Positions 1 through 11,944 of a stretch of DNA of 64,000 bases are shown piece by piece. A program made the translations under genes and the position numbers. Position 1 is the stretch's first letter, and every line of letters begins with the position of its first letter. Origin of the DNA: Suillus spraguei (Eukaryota > Basidiomycota > Agaricomycetes > Boletales > Suillaceae). The notes beneath the pieces are model-generated. The model worked only from the letters and a program-made list of their open reading frames with translations. It had not been told where the DNA came from and did not search any database. The DNA lies in assembly GCA_016800925.1 (NCBI GenBank), contig JABCPU010000034.1, positions 124,001 to 188,000 of the forward strand, given 5' to 3'.

Positions 1-73
1 AATTAACACTGATGAATTACTACAGGTGAAGTCAGAAACACAGAGACCACCAACATATACATCTACTTAACAG

Positions 74-1155
74 ATGTTCACCTTCATGGATGCCCTCCCA
101 AAGGGACCAAAGTGGCACTGTACAACCATTCATACAGACAGTTACATTACCACCCATCCTGTAAATCTGATCTGGCACGATGCCCTGGAGGTGATGCAGC
201 ACATTTTTGGTAACGCAGTATTCGCCAATGACATGGAGTTTGATCCATATGAGATTCAAGTCAACAGAGAACGAGAGTATGGTGAATGGATGTCCTGCCA
301 GCAGGTGCATGATATTCAGGCATATATTATTTTTTTAATTCTATGCAATGTACCCAATAATGGCTGACTTGCTCTTAGGACCAGCTTCCACCAGGTGCTA
401 CTATTGTACCTATTGTTCTTGTGTCTGACAAGACTCTGGTCACTTGCCAAACAGGCATGTTCAAGATGCATCCCATGTTCCTCACCACAGCCAATATTCA
501 CTCAGATATACGCATGAAGGCTACCTCACATGCTTGGTCATGCATTGCATATATGCCTATCCTGCAATTCGTTTGCCACCCAGACTTCTGCTTGCTCTTG
601 CAAGCCTGTGTCTGGCACTGGTGTATAGACATCATCTGTGAAAACCTAAAGATTGCTGCTGCAACTGGCACAAACATAGTGGACCCATCTGGTCACTTAT
701 GCTACATGTTCACCCCCCTTATCACATATACTGCTAATCTCCCTGAACAGCAGATTATCGCCTGTGTCAGCAAGAATGCATCACCGATCACTTTGGCAAC
801 TCAGTCACAGTTTGGGAATGGCATGTTGTATCCCCCTTGCCATGGAGATATCACAATCCAAGCGCTTCATGAACTTTGTCAATGTGTCGATCCCTGAAAG
901 GTCCAGCAATTTCAAGAAGAAGCTAAAGTGCTCCATCTCAATGGGGTCCAACTTCCCTTCTGGCTCAACTGGCACTTTAGTGATCCTGCATTTTTCCTTG
1001 CACCCAACATCCTTCACACCCTTCACAAATTCTTTTTCAATCATATCTTTAAGTGGTGCAAGGAGGTTCTTGGGGCGGATGAACTCAATTCTCACTTTCA
1101 TAGACAGCACAAACACATTGGAACTTGCCATTTTAGTCAAGGTGTCTCGCACGTA
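74..1155 (+). pseudogene. Plavaka-type transposase, N-terminal half (interrupted)
   Basis: This is the N-terminal half of a DNA transposase of the Plavaka type found in Agaricomycetes. The visible blocks follow the order I know for the family: a segment ending REYGEWMS, then VSKNASPITLATQ and LPFW, then the block ending GVSHV. The reading frame passes an intron at about 320-378 that would start with GC instead of GT. Near 894-896 a TGA replaces the Trp expected after VDP, so the copy is inactive. The protein is cut at about 1155 by the long-TIR element and resumes near 4149. The open frame may begin upstream of the window. A 136-codon minus-strand reading frame at 805-1215 is a shadow of this gene. 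The family assignment comes from remembered family motifs and is fairly sure. Confidence 0.8.
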
Positions 1156-1315
1156 TGGTGGAATTTTGGTTATGGTTCGATGTGCTGCTATTCTGGAAGG
1201 GTTTTCAATGTCCAATCATTGTTTGTCTTGAGCATTGCACTTACAGCTGTTTGCCCTAGGTTTATCCTATCACTGGTTTGATTACACATTGAAGCCTGCA
1301 TTCACATCGGTGTGA

Positions 1316-2199
1316 CAGACAAACTCAGGCTGGGCTTGAAAAGGTAGTTTTTGCATGGTGTCTCATACTTGGACTTTCCTTACCTTAGGTTCGCACTTTT
1401 GATGATTACATAAGCACCTCACCTTTCACTCTTTGCACCACCAAGGATTCTACTTAGTTCCAGTACTGTTAGCTCCTCACTCATTTGAGTTCTTGTGTAG
1501 CTTTTCTCTTTGTAGCTTTTCTAGTTTGGCAGCTTTCATAGCTCACTAGTTAGCTCCTGGATACCTAGTTTTCTAAAGTGAACACTACCACTGTCTTTGA
1601 CTGTTCCCTCTCTCCTTCCCTTGAGTTTTGGCTAGTCAGAAGCCCTTTGGGCTGAACATACTGCTTCCTGCTTCTTATACCTGTCCCCCCAGGCAGGATT
1701 GTTTCTCTACATCGGATTCCAGCAATGAGGTAGTATAACAAAGGCAATGCAGAAACATCTTCTTGTGCCAGTGTATCATTGCTTTGGAAGTGCTGGCGCC
1801 CAGCACTAGCACATTGCTCTGATGCCCAACCCACAAGGCAAAAATAGGGTAGGTTCTGTTCGTAAGTGCATTGAAAGTTACTGGAATTGAGTTGAACTTA
1901 TGAGTTCATGTTAATGCTACCGATGTTGTACCGCAGCTCTGGATGCATTTCTAGAAACTCCATGTATACTTGGTGGTAATGTCAATCATATTGATCCTGC
2001 TGCTAATGATGGTGAATTAGAATTATCTCAATTTTCATCCCTCATCAGGGCAATTGTATTGTCTCATAAACATTCAGACTCGAATTTTATTGTCTATGTC
2101 ATCTTTTTTAGGCTGTGTCAATCAGGGTCCCCATAAGTTTTCAACTTGGCAAGTCTTGTGAGTCGCCAAGTGGACGAGTTAAAGACTTAAACCTGGCCA
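1316..2199. other. Interior of the long-TIR element, no gene recognised
   Basis: No conserved protein is visible here. The longest reading frame (1565-1834, minus strand, 89 codons) has no family I recognise. A short perfect hairpin lies near 1790-1806 (GTGCTGG, 3 nt, CCAGCAC). Confidence 0.5.
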
Positions 2200-3340
2200 G
2201 TGCAGTTACCACAACAGAATCAAATTGTGTTTCTCTTTGGTACCTGCTGACGACAAGGTTTTTTTAATGTCAGAACACACCTTGACATTCACTCATTCAT
2301 GGATGGTTTCATTAGGAGTCCGTCGTAACAGGTCTTAGCCAGGTGGTTGCCAATGGAATCAAAATCTGTTTATCTTGAATTGTATAGGTTCAAAACCTGC
2401 TAACCTACAGTTTTTTCTTTTGGAACACACTTTGGCATTTGTTCATAGATGGTTTCTTTAGAAGTTCATTGTAACTGGTCTTAGCCAGGTAATTGCCACA
2501 ACAGAATCAAAATCTGTTTTTCTTCCACTGTGCAGGTTTGAAACCTGCTGACAACAAGGTTTTTCTATTGGAACACATATTAACATTCACTTGTGGATAG
2601 TTTCTTTGGAAGTGTACCACAAGTGGTCTAGTCTACAACAAAATCAAAATCTGCTTCTCCTGCATTGTGCAGTTTCAAAACCTGCTGATGATGAGGTTTT
2701 TTATTTCAGAACACACCTTAACATTCACTCGTGGATGTTTTCCTTAGATGTTCATCACAACTGGTCTAGCCTAGTGGTTGCTACAACAGAATCAAAATCT
2801 GTTTCTCTTGGACTGTGTAGGTTTAAAACCTGCTGACAACAAGTTTTTTTCTATAAGAGTACACCTTGATATTCACTCGTGAATGGTTTCTTTAGCCGTC
2901 ACTGGTCTTAGTCAGATGATTGCTACAACATGATCAAAATTTGTTTCTCTTGGACTGTACAGGATTGGTCGAGCTTTTTTCTACTGGAACACACCTTGAT
3001 ATTCACTCATCAATAGTTTATTTAGAAGCTCACCACAACTGGTCTAGCCTGGCAGTTGCTACAATAGAATCAAAATCTGTTTCTCTTAGACTGCAGGTTT
3101 GAAACCTGCCAACAACTAAGTTTTTGATTGGAACACCTTGATATTCACTCATGGATGCTTTCTTTGGAAGTTCACTGTACTTGGTCTAGCCCAGTGGTTG
3201 CTACAACAGGCGCTTCTCTTTGATTGTATAGGTTTGAAACCTACCAATAACAACATTTTTTCCAATTACAGCACACCTTGTCACTGATGTGGATAGTTTT
3301 TTTTAGAAGTTCATCTTAACTGGTTTTAGCCCCTGTGCAG
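2200..3340. repeat. Tandem array of about eight 136-148 bp units
   Basis: A recurring core of GAATCAAAATCTGTTTCTCT (with substitutions) starts at about 2218, 2356, 2504, 2641, 2789, 2931 and 3067, and a damaged unit lies near 3206. Each unit also carries AACCTGCTGACAACAAG and CACACCTTGACATTCACTC. The spacing is 136 to 148 bp. The units differ by many substitutions and small indels, so the array is old. It lies wholly inside the long-TIR element. Confidence 0.9.
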
Positions 3341-3984
3341 ATTGTTGTCGCATTTGCTCCATGGTGAGTCATACCTTTGGACACATGTCCGAGTCAAAAA
3401 CACTGATTATATTGGGTGTTGTGACTCATGAGGCTGCTGCAGGTTTTATGTAGTTCCTCTTTGGGCTCAGTCAATTGCATATTGGATGGATTGGTGTCTG
3501 TAGACGTGTCTGCGATATTAGGCACTGATCTGCGGACCACCATACAGAGTATCTGCAGTGATTTTAGAATGCACTTGCGATCAAGAAGAACTTTGCAAGC
3601 AAAGAGACCCATTAGTATTTTGAACATTCTTTGCTATCAGGGCACATAGAAGGTGCGTCTAAATCATTGCGATAACTGTTCACCATGACCAAGGTGGAAC
3701 ATTTGTCTGAGCCTAGTAGATTTGGAAGCCATCATTGTGTTTTGGCATGGTTTATGCTTTGCAGGCACAAATTATTCCATTGTCTGCTTTCACAAGATAT
3801 ATTTCTTGCAGCCAAAGCTCCAGACCTGGGTCCTGCACACGCATTAAATAATAAATAATAAATATTTCGAACAGTCGCAAGTCACATGGTGTTTGGAGGC
3901 CAATAGAAGCTATTTACCTTACTAGGAAGGTTCTGAGAAGTAGAAGCCTTGGAAGTAGAGCACAGTAATCTGGCTTTCCATAGA
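3341..3984. other. Interior of the long-TIR element, no gene recognised
   Basis: Overlapping reading frames of 73 to 77 codons at 3394-3649 on both strands match no family I know. A stretch near 3910-3960 (minus strand: GGCTTCTACTTCTCAGAACC) reappears with changes near 62220-62250. Confidence 0.4.
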
Positions 3985-4148
3985 AAATATTTGATGTGAA
4001 CGCATGTTTCAATATACAGTCAAACCAGCAGTAGGATAAACCTAGGGTATACATCGAATAAATTGCAATGCTTGGAACAAACAATGATCGGACATTAAAA
4101 ATCCCTCCGGCATAGCAGCAAATCGAACTGTAACCAAAAATCCACCAC

Positions 4149-5528
4149 ATGTACGTCCAGCAGATAACCAGGCGGGAGCATCAAGATATACAGTGCACGA
4201 TTGTTGCCACAATCGCTGGTGTTGTTGATGCAGATTTTACTCGCGCAGTCCGTGCGCTTATTGACTTTATCTACCAAGCTCAATCTCCCAGTTTCACTCC
4301 ATCGTCGATAAGCGCTATGACTCATCACTTGCAGAATTCCATTGCTTCAAAGGAGCAATTATCCATGCTGAGGCTCGCAGGGGGACCTCAGGTCCTATCG
4401 AGCATTTTGAAAAAATACCCAAGCTCGAGCTCCTCACATCATTCACTCAAGCTATCCCTAATCTTAGCGCCCTGATCCAATTCACATCTGAAACCAGCGA
4501 ACACATGCTAATCATGCATTGCAAAAGTCCTTTTGTATGCACCAGTCACCAGTGTGCAACTTTTACCCAACAGATTGTCCATCTTCTGGATAGGGAAGAT
4601 ACAGTGTGCCAATTTGACCTTTATACTCTCCTCCGCTCAGAAACTTTGTCCCTCAATAATTTGATTGACAATGAGTTCGAGGAGGTTGTTGACACCAACC
4701 CAGCATTCAGCTGGATCATGTGTGTCAGTCCTGAGAATGTCTCTCATTTTCAGGGCCCTTGTTCCGTTCGAAATCACTTTCTCAAAGGTATTCTTTCTGA
4801 AGACAGCAATGTTGCATTCCACATCACTGTCTCCAGCGATCTGGCTGACAAGTTGCCTAATTTTTGGCACAGTTATACCACCTTCCAGACTTCCCAAATC
4901 AGCTTTGCTCCTTTAGCGAGAACATCAGTGGATCTGGATCCTTCCAGACTCGTCTCCTCAAGGTCTGGAATAAATTTAGTCTACAACTACATTCGAACCT
5001 GCGGCCACATCTTGTAATGCCAAGTCAGCAGGTACAAGCACTTCCACCTTCTAATGCTTATCCCTTTGGCAATTGTGATGTTGTGCTCCTGTGGATGCAG
5101 GATGATGATGAGATTTCAATATCTCATTAATCCTGTTGTACTCATGCGGCCCTCTAGATGTTGTTGGGCAAGTTTGTATGGTTTTTGGTTTGTCAATGAG
5201 GGGCTCCACACTGCCTCCCGAGCTTGCCAAACCACTTCTTTATGTGCAACTTTTCGAAGTAATCTCGCAACCACAGGATGATCCTGTGGTCATGATGCTC
5301 TGTGTCAGGCAATGGTTTAAGACCTCTCTTGATGGCATGCAAATAAGGCTTGGAATGATTGTGTCTCTCACCAATGTCACTCATGCAATTGAGTTGATTC
5401 CTGACTATGGTGAAAGAGTTAATCACAATGTTACCTCCGCAACTTCCTTAGAAATGTATGATACCTTCTATCTCAACAGTTTTTCAGACAAGAAATGGTA
5501 TCACTCATCACACACAGATTTTCAGTAG
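4149..5528 (+). pseudogene. Plavaka-type transposase, C-terminal half
   Basis: This continues the protein broken at 1155. The family blocks are easy to follow: TRREHQDIQ, then ALIDFIYQAQS, then an IPKLELL-like block near 4415, then HLLDREDTVCQFDLY near 4580. They are followed by HLPDFPNQL, the block ending LPPSNAYPFGNCDVVLL, and a C-terminal part ending with FYLNSFSDKKWYHS. The blocks lie in different frames, with frameshifts near 4330, 4530 and 4870 and between 5130 and 5140. The copy is therefore a pseudogene. Together with 74-1155 it makes one element that was inserted into, then decayed. Confidence 0.8.
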
Positions 5529-5855
5529 TTCATTCCATCCAATAGTGTAGTATATCAATGTATCAATGTTATCAGTACCAATTTCACAGTATCTAAGCAA
5601 AGATAAGATGTGCAGACACAATAACGCAAACTTTGTAGATCTCCGTGACTTTACCTCACCATAAGCCATCTCCAACCAATCGGATGCTTCAGGGTGCAGG
5701 TCGTAAGTCATCAAACTTCTTTGACAGCTTAAGCGACTTAAGCGAGAAGTTGGGTGTTTTGCAGATGATGATCAGCATATCGGGACGATATTTCAAATGT
5801 CGGATATCATGGGTATGTGTCATTGGTGGCGTCAGAAAATTTGATATATCATGTG
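5529..5855. other. Intergenic, nothing recognised
   Basis: This is the spacer between the Plavaka remnant and the FunK1 gene. It may hold the FunK1 promoter, but no clear TATA box or upstream exon could be fixed. Similarity to the second FunK1 copy starts only at about 5899. Confidence 0.4.
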
Positions 5856-8322
5856 ATGTCTGAATTCGGTAATTTTGGTGACGAGTCGTTGTCAGCAACT
5901 GTCAACATTGCTTTTCCAACAGTGACTACGACGCGAATGATGCTGCCACAGCCGGTGAGCACAACTTCTTATCGCAACCACCTCTTCCGAACGGTCAGTA
6001 ATACCACCAATGCGCTCCCTGCACTTCGGCACAACAGCACCATGGATAAGCTCTTGGAGCAAGAACTTGTCGGTCAAGTTTTATGGGAGGAAAATTCGCT
6101 CCCCCAAGATGTCAAGTCTATTTTAGATACCTTCGTCCTAAACACCAATTTCACTCCAGAATCTATCAGTAAAATTCGTTATTCGCTATCCGATGGGTCA
6201 GGAGAAAAGATTAAGGGAGGGTCTGTCTTTCGTCCTGCTAGCTGTGGCGCGGGCGGGGTGTGGCAACTCAATGAAAAGAATGTCCGACCGACGCTGTTGG
6301 TAAACAGCAGGCCTAGCAGGAAGAAGAAGGCGCAGAAATGGAAGAAGGTGCAGAAGACACAGCCGCGCGCACGGATGAGCGCAGTGGACGCGTTGAACGA
6401 TACAGAAGTGGGGTTAGATTTTTTTTTCACCACGCCTGAAATCGACAAGAGCTTCGGCGCCAACGGATGTGGTGATAACAAGGACCCTAACAAAGAGTGG
6501 CTTCCGACATCGGAGACGTCAGAGGGCAAGTTGCCAGCGCTATTTAACGCCGTACGAGCTGCTATGCACACGATGTACGCGAAGAATTTCCCAAATCCCT
6601 CACCCGCGTTCCCTTTTAATCCCATGGACGTTGTTGGCGGCCCGCCAAAGCGTATCTGGCTCTCCCTATTCCTTCAAACACCCATCCCGGACAACACCAC
6701 TGCGCAGAAGCAAGACATTATTCTGGTAGATGGCAATTTGCGTGGCATGCCGCTGCGATGGTGCAACATCATGACATGCGTCGAGCACACACAGAGCGAA
6801 CTCACCACAAGAACTCCCTTATATTGGGATAGCGCCGCCAAAGGATATCTATTAATGCGAGGGCAACCCTGGCGCCGATTCGTCTTGATTTTTAGTATCG
6901 CCTGCAACAAGCTTCGCCTTCACTACTTCGATCGTTCGGGTCTTATCATTTCACGCCCCGTATCCGTCGTTGCACATCCTGTACGTCTTCTCGAGGTTTT
7001 GAATACCTTGACACTCGCGCATACCAATACCCTCGGGTACGATCCCACAATGCATATCTGCGATCCAACCTGCAGGGGCAAGCATCTCGACCTGAGAGAA
7101 AACGCGATAGGTTGGATAGAGGGTCCTGATAAAGCCCATCTATCAATCATGAGCGTGCTTTGGCAGAGTCAAGGTCTCTTCTCTCGCGGCACCATTTGCT
7201 ATCGCGTTCAAGACTCCCGTGGGGTGGAGTACGCACTCAAAGACTGTTGGGTCGCTGAGGACAAGAAAAACCACGAGGTAACAGTTCTCCGGATGGTTGA
7301 AGGAATCCCTAATGTAGTCAGGCTCGTGGCCGATTGGGATGTCCTCTACGATGGGGAGCCCGACTGCACGTATCGTATTCGAGCCTCTCAAGGTGTATGT
7401 GCCCCCCAGTTTGTTCGCAGATTCCACCGGCGCCTTCTTTTGACCCCCTGTGGAAAGCCGCTTTTGTCTTACTGCTCAAAGCCCGAGCTCCTGAGAGCCT
7501 TCCATGACTTTGTCAAGGGCGAGTTTCAAGTGCGTTGAAGTTGAAGCCTGAGACTGACTATTAGTTTTTAGCTCATGATTTAATGCTTAGAAACCACGTC
7601 CTGCACGGAGATTTGAGCCCGAATAATTTCATCATCCATGATGGACAAGGGTATTTCATCGACTTTGATCACGCTGAGATTACTCAAGGCACCCACTGCA
7701 TTCGTTCACCGGGCACGGTAAGTAAAGCTTACACGACATGGTATATGGCTGAGCACATTGTCTGAAGGGTACTAAGCCCTATATGTCCATCCGCCTTCTC
7801 CGGGAGGATGTCCTTAGCAAAGACGAGGACGCGACGATCGAACACTCAGCAAGTGATGACCTAGAGTCGCTATTTTATATCTTCGTCGAATTTGCAACCA
7901 CCTTCGACGGGCCATGTGGCATGATGAAAGATGAGAACAGGAAGCCCATGTGGGTTGAGCAATATGAAATATCGGGCTCCGCATGCTGGGTATCCAAACA
8001 GGGATATGTGCTCGCACCGCCCATCGATACGTCATTAATGGCAAAAACAACTGCATTCTTCGCACCATTCAGTGAAATCATACAGGAGTGGCGGTATATA
8101 ATTCTAGATGCAGCAAGCAAGACGAACGACACCTCCCCCGGCGTGACCCATGCGGCGCTCCTGTCGCTCCTGGCAAAATGGATTTCTCAGCTCCCCCCTG
8201 ATGCGCCTGAAGACATTATGGTACCTGTGGCATCGTTGTCGAGATTGGGTCATCCTTCAGACGACAACATCCAATCATTCACGGGTCTTCGTCGTTCTGC
8301 GCGCCTCCAACAGAAACGATGA
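5856..8322 (+). CDS. FunK1-type fungal protein kinase, copy 1
   Basis: This encodes a predicted Ser/Thr-type protein kinase of the fungal FunK1 family, which is expanded in mushrooms. Three exons join in phase: 5856-7529, 7565-7717 and 7768-8322, giving about 793 residues. The introns are 35 and 50 nt with GT-AG ends. The ATP-binding Lys is probably that of YALKDCW. The catalytic loop is HGDLSPNNF in exon 2, and the DFG position reads FIDFDHAEI. Activation-segment residues GTKPYMSIRLL lie across the second intron. The first 200 residues are the usual FunK1 N-terminal extension, including a Lys-rich stretch. The ATG at 5856 is the first in frame, but similarity to copy 2 begins only after it, so the start is uncertain. 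All frames are open, so it may be functional. Substrate and role are unknown. Confidence 0.85.
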
Positions 8323-8339
8323 CATGTTTATCTCACATA

Positions 8340-8641
8340 AGGTAGAACTCAAATCCTCGTATGTCATGTGATTGTGACCTACTGTGACATGTTTTAAGCC
8401 GAGGTGCCGGAAGGCATTCTTTGCCGCTTCTGCTCTAAGCTGCTCACTACTTTAATTCGAGAACTTATTCGTTTTTGCACGTATTTTCAAACGGACAAAG
8501 CGGAAATTTCTCTTTTTGCATTTCAAGACTTGCCGCGTAGCTAAAATTTCTCTAACTATGCCGTAGTAGACATGGCCGAGCATATTGAAAATGTCACGAA
8601 TTGTAACGCTTTGGTCATGTGACATACGATGAGTTCTACCT
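8340..8641. mobile_element. 302-bp MITE, Tc1/mariner type (TA target duplication)
   Basis: The ends are AGGTAGAACTCA on both strands, extended by an imperfect inverted repeat including TCGTATGTCA. TA flanks both sides (8338-8339 and 8642-8643). The second FunK1 copy has the uninterrupted site at about 41525, with a single TA. This filled/empty comparison fixes both boundaries exactly. No coding capacity. The TA duplication suggests mobilisation by a Tc1/mariner-class transposase. Confidence 0.93.
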
Positions 8642-8643
8642 TA

Positions 8644-9145
8644 CTTTTCATGCACGTACTTTTATGTTTTTCTTATTATGTGATCGATGAAACATATGAA
8701 CTCCACAGTGGTTTTAAGCTAGGTAGTAAGTACATTATATTTGATAGACTGTTCATACTGTGACCAGAATGTACTATCATATGGCTCACACCTTCACAAA
8801 GGCCGGCCACTTGGATTTCAGAGGACAAAAATTGTCTGCTATAAGGCGGGTTTAATTGCACAGGGATACTCACAAGTCGGACTATTTTGATTGACCTACG
8901 GCTAATATCAAGTCCATCAGATCTCCAAGGGCTTGCAGCGCAACTGGATCTCGATAGTGCCACCGAGGACGAAGTCGTACACATGCGGCAGCCTCACGGA
9001 TTCGAGTCGAAAGAGCACCACAACCAGGCCTGTCGATTCCTCAAAACTCTTAGCAGAGTAAACAGAGGTAAGGGGGGGCTTACCTTCATATCTAGAATAG
9101 CCCAGATCAGTTATGATTCCCGAGTTAAATCCCCCAGAAGTAAAG
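8644..9145. other. Spacer between MITE and decayed ParB-like gene
   Basis: Similarity to the second FunK1 copy stops at about 8656. A minus-strand frame at 8917-9168 (83 codons, no family recognised) might be a remnant of a downstream exon of the ParB-like gene. Nothing else is supported. Confidence 0.35.
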
Positions 9146-11831
9146 TTACTGTTTAGGGTAAGTGCCACGACTTTCGTTCAAAACAATTTGAAGCAGCCCT
9201 TCAAGATGGTAGGATATCAAAAGTGTCACGATCACTAGGGAAGCAGCGCGATCATTCCCCTCCATATCCTGGAGATTCTGCATGCGTGCATGTATCGTGT
9301 GACAGTCATCATTGGGTACAATCTCCAATGTAGAAGTAACGTACGATATCCATGGTCTCGATATTCGAGCTATATCTGAAACTGTGGCGCAGGGCTTGGG
9401 AAGAAGTAGGATAATTTAAAGCATATTTATGAAAAACTAACTGGAGTCGAACTGTCGACCTCTTGTATCCGTCATTCATGCGACAACATACACCCAGCTC
9501 GTGACATGCATGGCAAGGATTCCAGGGGCATCCTGCGATTCAAAAGTTAGATCCCGTCCTCGTCCCTTCCTTGCCAACATCAACGTATGCAACTTCTGCA
9601 GATCGTCTTGCGCATCAGACCCTAGCTGTGCGAACGGTTCGTCAACTTCCTTTCGGTCTTAAACGGCTTGTTCTTCCTATTGCGAGCTGACATCGTCGTC
9701 AAATTGTTCTGCAGGCGCAGAACCGGCGTCCCGTGGAGTGCCCACAGGCGAGTAAACACCTGTCCTGTCAATATCGCTATGATCCACACAGCATGATACT
9801 CTATCACACATACCGCCTCTTCGATCGTCTCTTGCTCGGTTATCCTAGGTTCGTTGCGAAGATTCGCGAAGATTACCTGGGACTTGTCATCCATTGCATG
9901 GCTGTTACGACGCAGTGTGCGATAGTGCAACAGCAGAGGCTCAAACCATCTGCTGACCTGACACAGCGTGTAAGTAGAACATTAGGTATGATGTATGATC
10001 CAAATTCTTACCTCCTCAAACGCAGCGATGTTTGACATCAAACTAATCCACGCAATATCGAGGAGGTGGCTGCATAACAACGGTAACGGGACCTCTGGCA
10101 CGCAATCCTCAGGCGTTAGTCACACGGCAATCATCGCCACAACCCCGTCGTGAAATCGGTCAATGTCATTCCATTGCGAGGGCTTTGTTGTCGCAAGGTG
10201 CCACTTTGAGCGCAACTTGCTTATTAGGTGGTATAAGCAATTATCCAGGCTGCTGATATACTGGGGTTCCTTGGTCCCGACATTCTTAAAATGTTACGCA
10301 ACTCTTGAAAGAGCATGGATGTATTATTGAACACATCGTTGAAAATGGTAACTTCAGTATTGGCCTTGCTCTTGCGTATCTGCGCGAGCCACACTGCCAA
10401 TTGTTCGACCGAAGCGTTGCGGTTTGCTCCATCACTGGATGCTACTGAAATCACATTGCTTACTGTTGCGTAGTCCGGGAAGTCATTGTTCGATGCGAGC
10501 AAATTCAGAATGTGACGGTGGACCATGATAAATTGAATGAACATCTGCAACAACACATGAGATGTGCATGAATATAAATGAAGTTGCTTATCCCCATGAC
10601 CACATCAACTGAGTTGGCGAGCCACGTGATGTGGAACTCCTTGCGATGGCGAAAGTGTGATCCCAGCGGCAGGAGATGCAGTGCGAGCACCAAAATTAGC
10701 AAGTCGTAGCACGCACAGGACTTTCGTCAACCATGCATTCTTCCGTCGCTCGATATCATCGCGCTGAGTCCATAGCTCACATAGCGCTGTATCGACCCGG
10801 TCATGCTCAGAAGCATCGTCGTAAATTTTTGCTAATCGCAAGAGCCTGCTTAACACTTCTTCGGCGGTCTCCTTGTATTCGTGCAAGGATTTGTTCCGAC
10901 ACAAATGGTGTGCCAACACGTCGCCATCCGCTAACACATTGTCTGTAGATGAACACTGATTAGCGCTGGAGACTCGTACCCCCACTGGACTCGTTGCGGC
11001 GACGACTGATCCCAGCTCATGCCACAACTAGAACAGTCCCATCACAGGCTGCGAGCCAAATACGCGGTTTTTCGCATAATACATTAAACGCAAGACTTGT
11101 ACTACATAGCCCCCACAACAGTTCCAGTAGCACAGCAGAGAGAGCGACAGAGCTCACCTTCATCATATACAATGACGCCCCATTTTCCCATCACAATTAT
11201 TGTCTCCTGCAGCTCATTCAGTCGGTCGCGAAGCCTATCGAACTCGGCAAGGTGGTCTGGCTCCAGATTCTTCAGCTCGGTCATATCATCGCAGCGTTTC
11301 TTAACACGCATAATCTCGGCAGTGACAGTTTCGAAATATTTCTTCAGTGCGGCAACGCGGTGTTGTCCAGACGCTACAACGATGTCGTTGACATCCTTCA
11401 ATTGTAATTGCGGCACAGCATCTGGGATGTCGAAGTTGACCACGAAGCTCGACCCAGTCCTCAAGCGGGCGCATGATAGCATAATCGGTATCCCTGTCGC
11501 TCCCTGCATGATCAGCATTCCGTCCTTCTTAAACGACGCAACCAGTTTATTCACCTCCCTGGCCTCCTGCGGCCGATCGTTATATTTGCCGAATAATAGC
11601 GAATTTTTGATTTTGAGTATGTAAGCCACGCCGATCCTACACTTTGCGAGCGCCGCGTCCATCTCTGAGTGTTTTGTGCCAAGTCAGTCTTGGCCTGGAC
11701 AGGGCGCTTGCTCATCATTGCACGCAACTCATCCACCTGCCATCCGTCAGTCATTAGGTGTCAAGCTGATCATGCATACGTACAGTGAACATCTCCTCGT
11801 CTCCAGATGTGTCGTGGTTGTGACGTGCCAT
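9146..11831 (-). pseudogene. Agaricomycete gene with ParB-like motif, decayed
   Basis: This was a large multi-exon minus-strand gene starting at ATG 11831. A short first exon is followed by an intron at GTACGT. The best part (11656-11102) contains LLFGKYNDRP and ASGQHRVAALKKY. The second resembles the Gly-x-His-Arg box of ParB/Srx-type folds and is common to a mushroom-specific family of unknown function. Later pieces are recognisable: SLHEYKETAEEVL near 10890, EFHITWLANSVDV near 10630, a piece at 10556-10224, HAMDDKSQVIFANL near 9890 and a last exon at 9146-9328. The frame changes near 10700 and again before 11656, so it is not translatable as one protein. It is convergent with the FunK1 gene. 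A separate fragment of its last exon lies at 40428-40512. Confidence 0.65.
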
Positions 11832-11944
11832 ATCGATTACAGTTCTGGGGAGCAGCGTTGTTCCTGACCCAGGATGGTCCTGGATGTAGTAGATGATGTG
11901 TTCCGCTTCGGGTTAAGGGCACAATGACACATTTAATTATTTAA

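Larger units (their letters stand above)
1156..4147. mobile_element. 3.0-kb element with long terminal inverted repeats, nested in the Plavaka gene
   Basis: The outer ends at 1156 and 4147 read TGGTGGAATTTTGG and, on the opposite strand, TGGTGGATTTTTGG. They continue as inverted repeats of roughly 160 bp (about 1156-1315 and 3985-4147). The Plavaka reading frame stops at the left end (GVSHV) and resumes right after the right end (QQITRREH), so this is an insertion. ACGT lies close outside both ends, but I could not fix an exact target duplication. No transposase is recognisable inside. The interior holds an eight-unit tandem array (2200-3340) and otherwise unassigned DNA. It looks like a non-autonomous TIR element. 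Confidence 0.75.

Noticed and set aside
805..1215. 136-codon minus-strand reading frame
   Set aside because: The plus strand over the same bases carries conserved Plavaka blocks, so this is a shadow frame.
2200..3340. CRISPR array
   Set aside because: Units are 136-148 bp direct repeats without constant short repeats and unique spacers, in a eukaryotic genome.
9430..9500. tRNA-like T-loop on the minus strand (GTTCGACTCC)
   Set aside because: The arms that should pair around the loop do not, and no acceptor stem or anticodon arm could be drawn.
9146..11831. Horizontal transfer of a bacterial parB gene
   Set aside because: The gene has introns and its other blocks fit a mushroom-specific family. 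Only a short motif resembles ParB.
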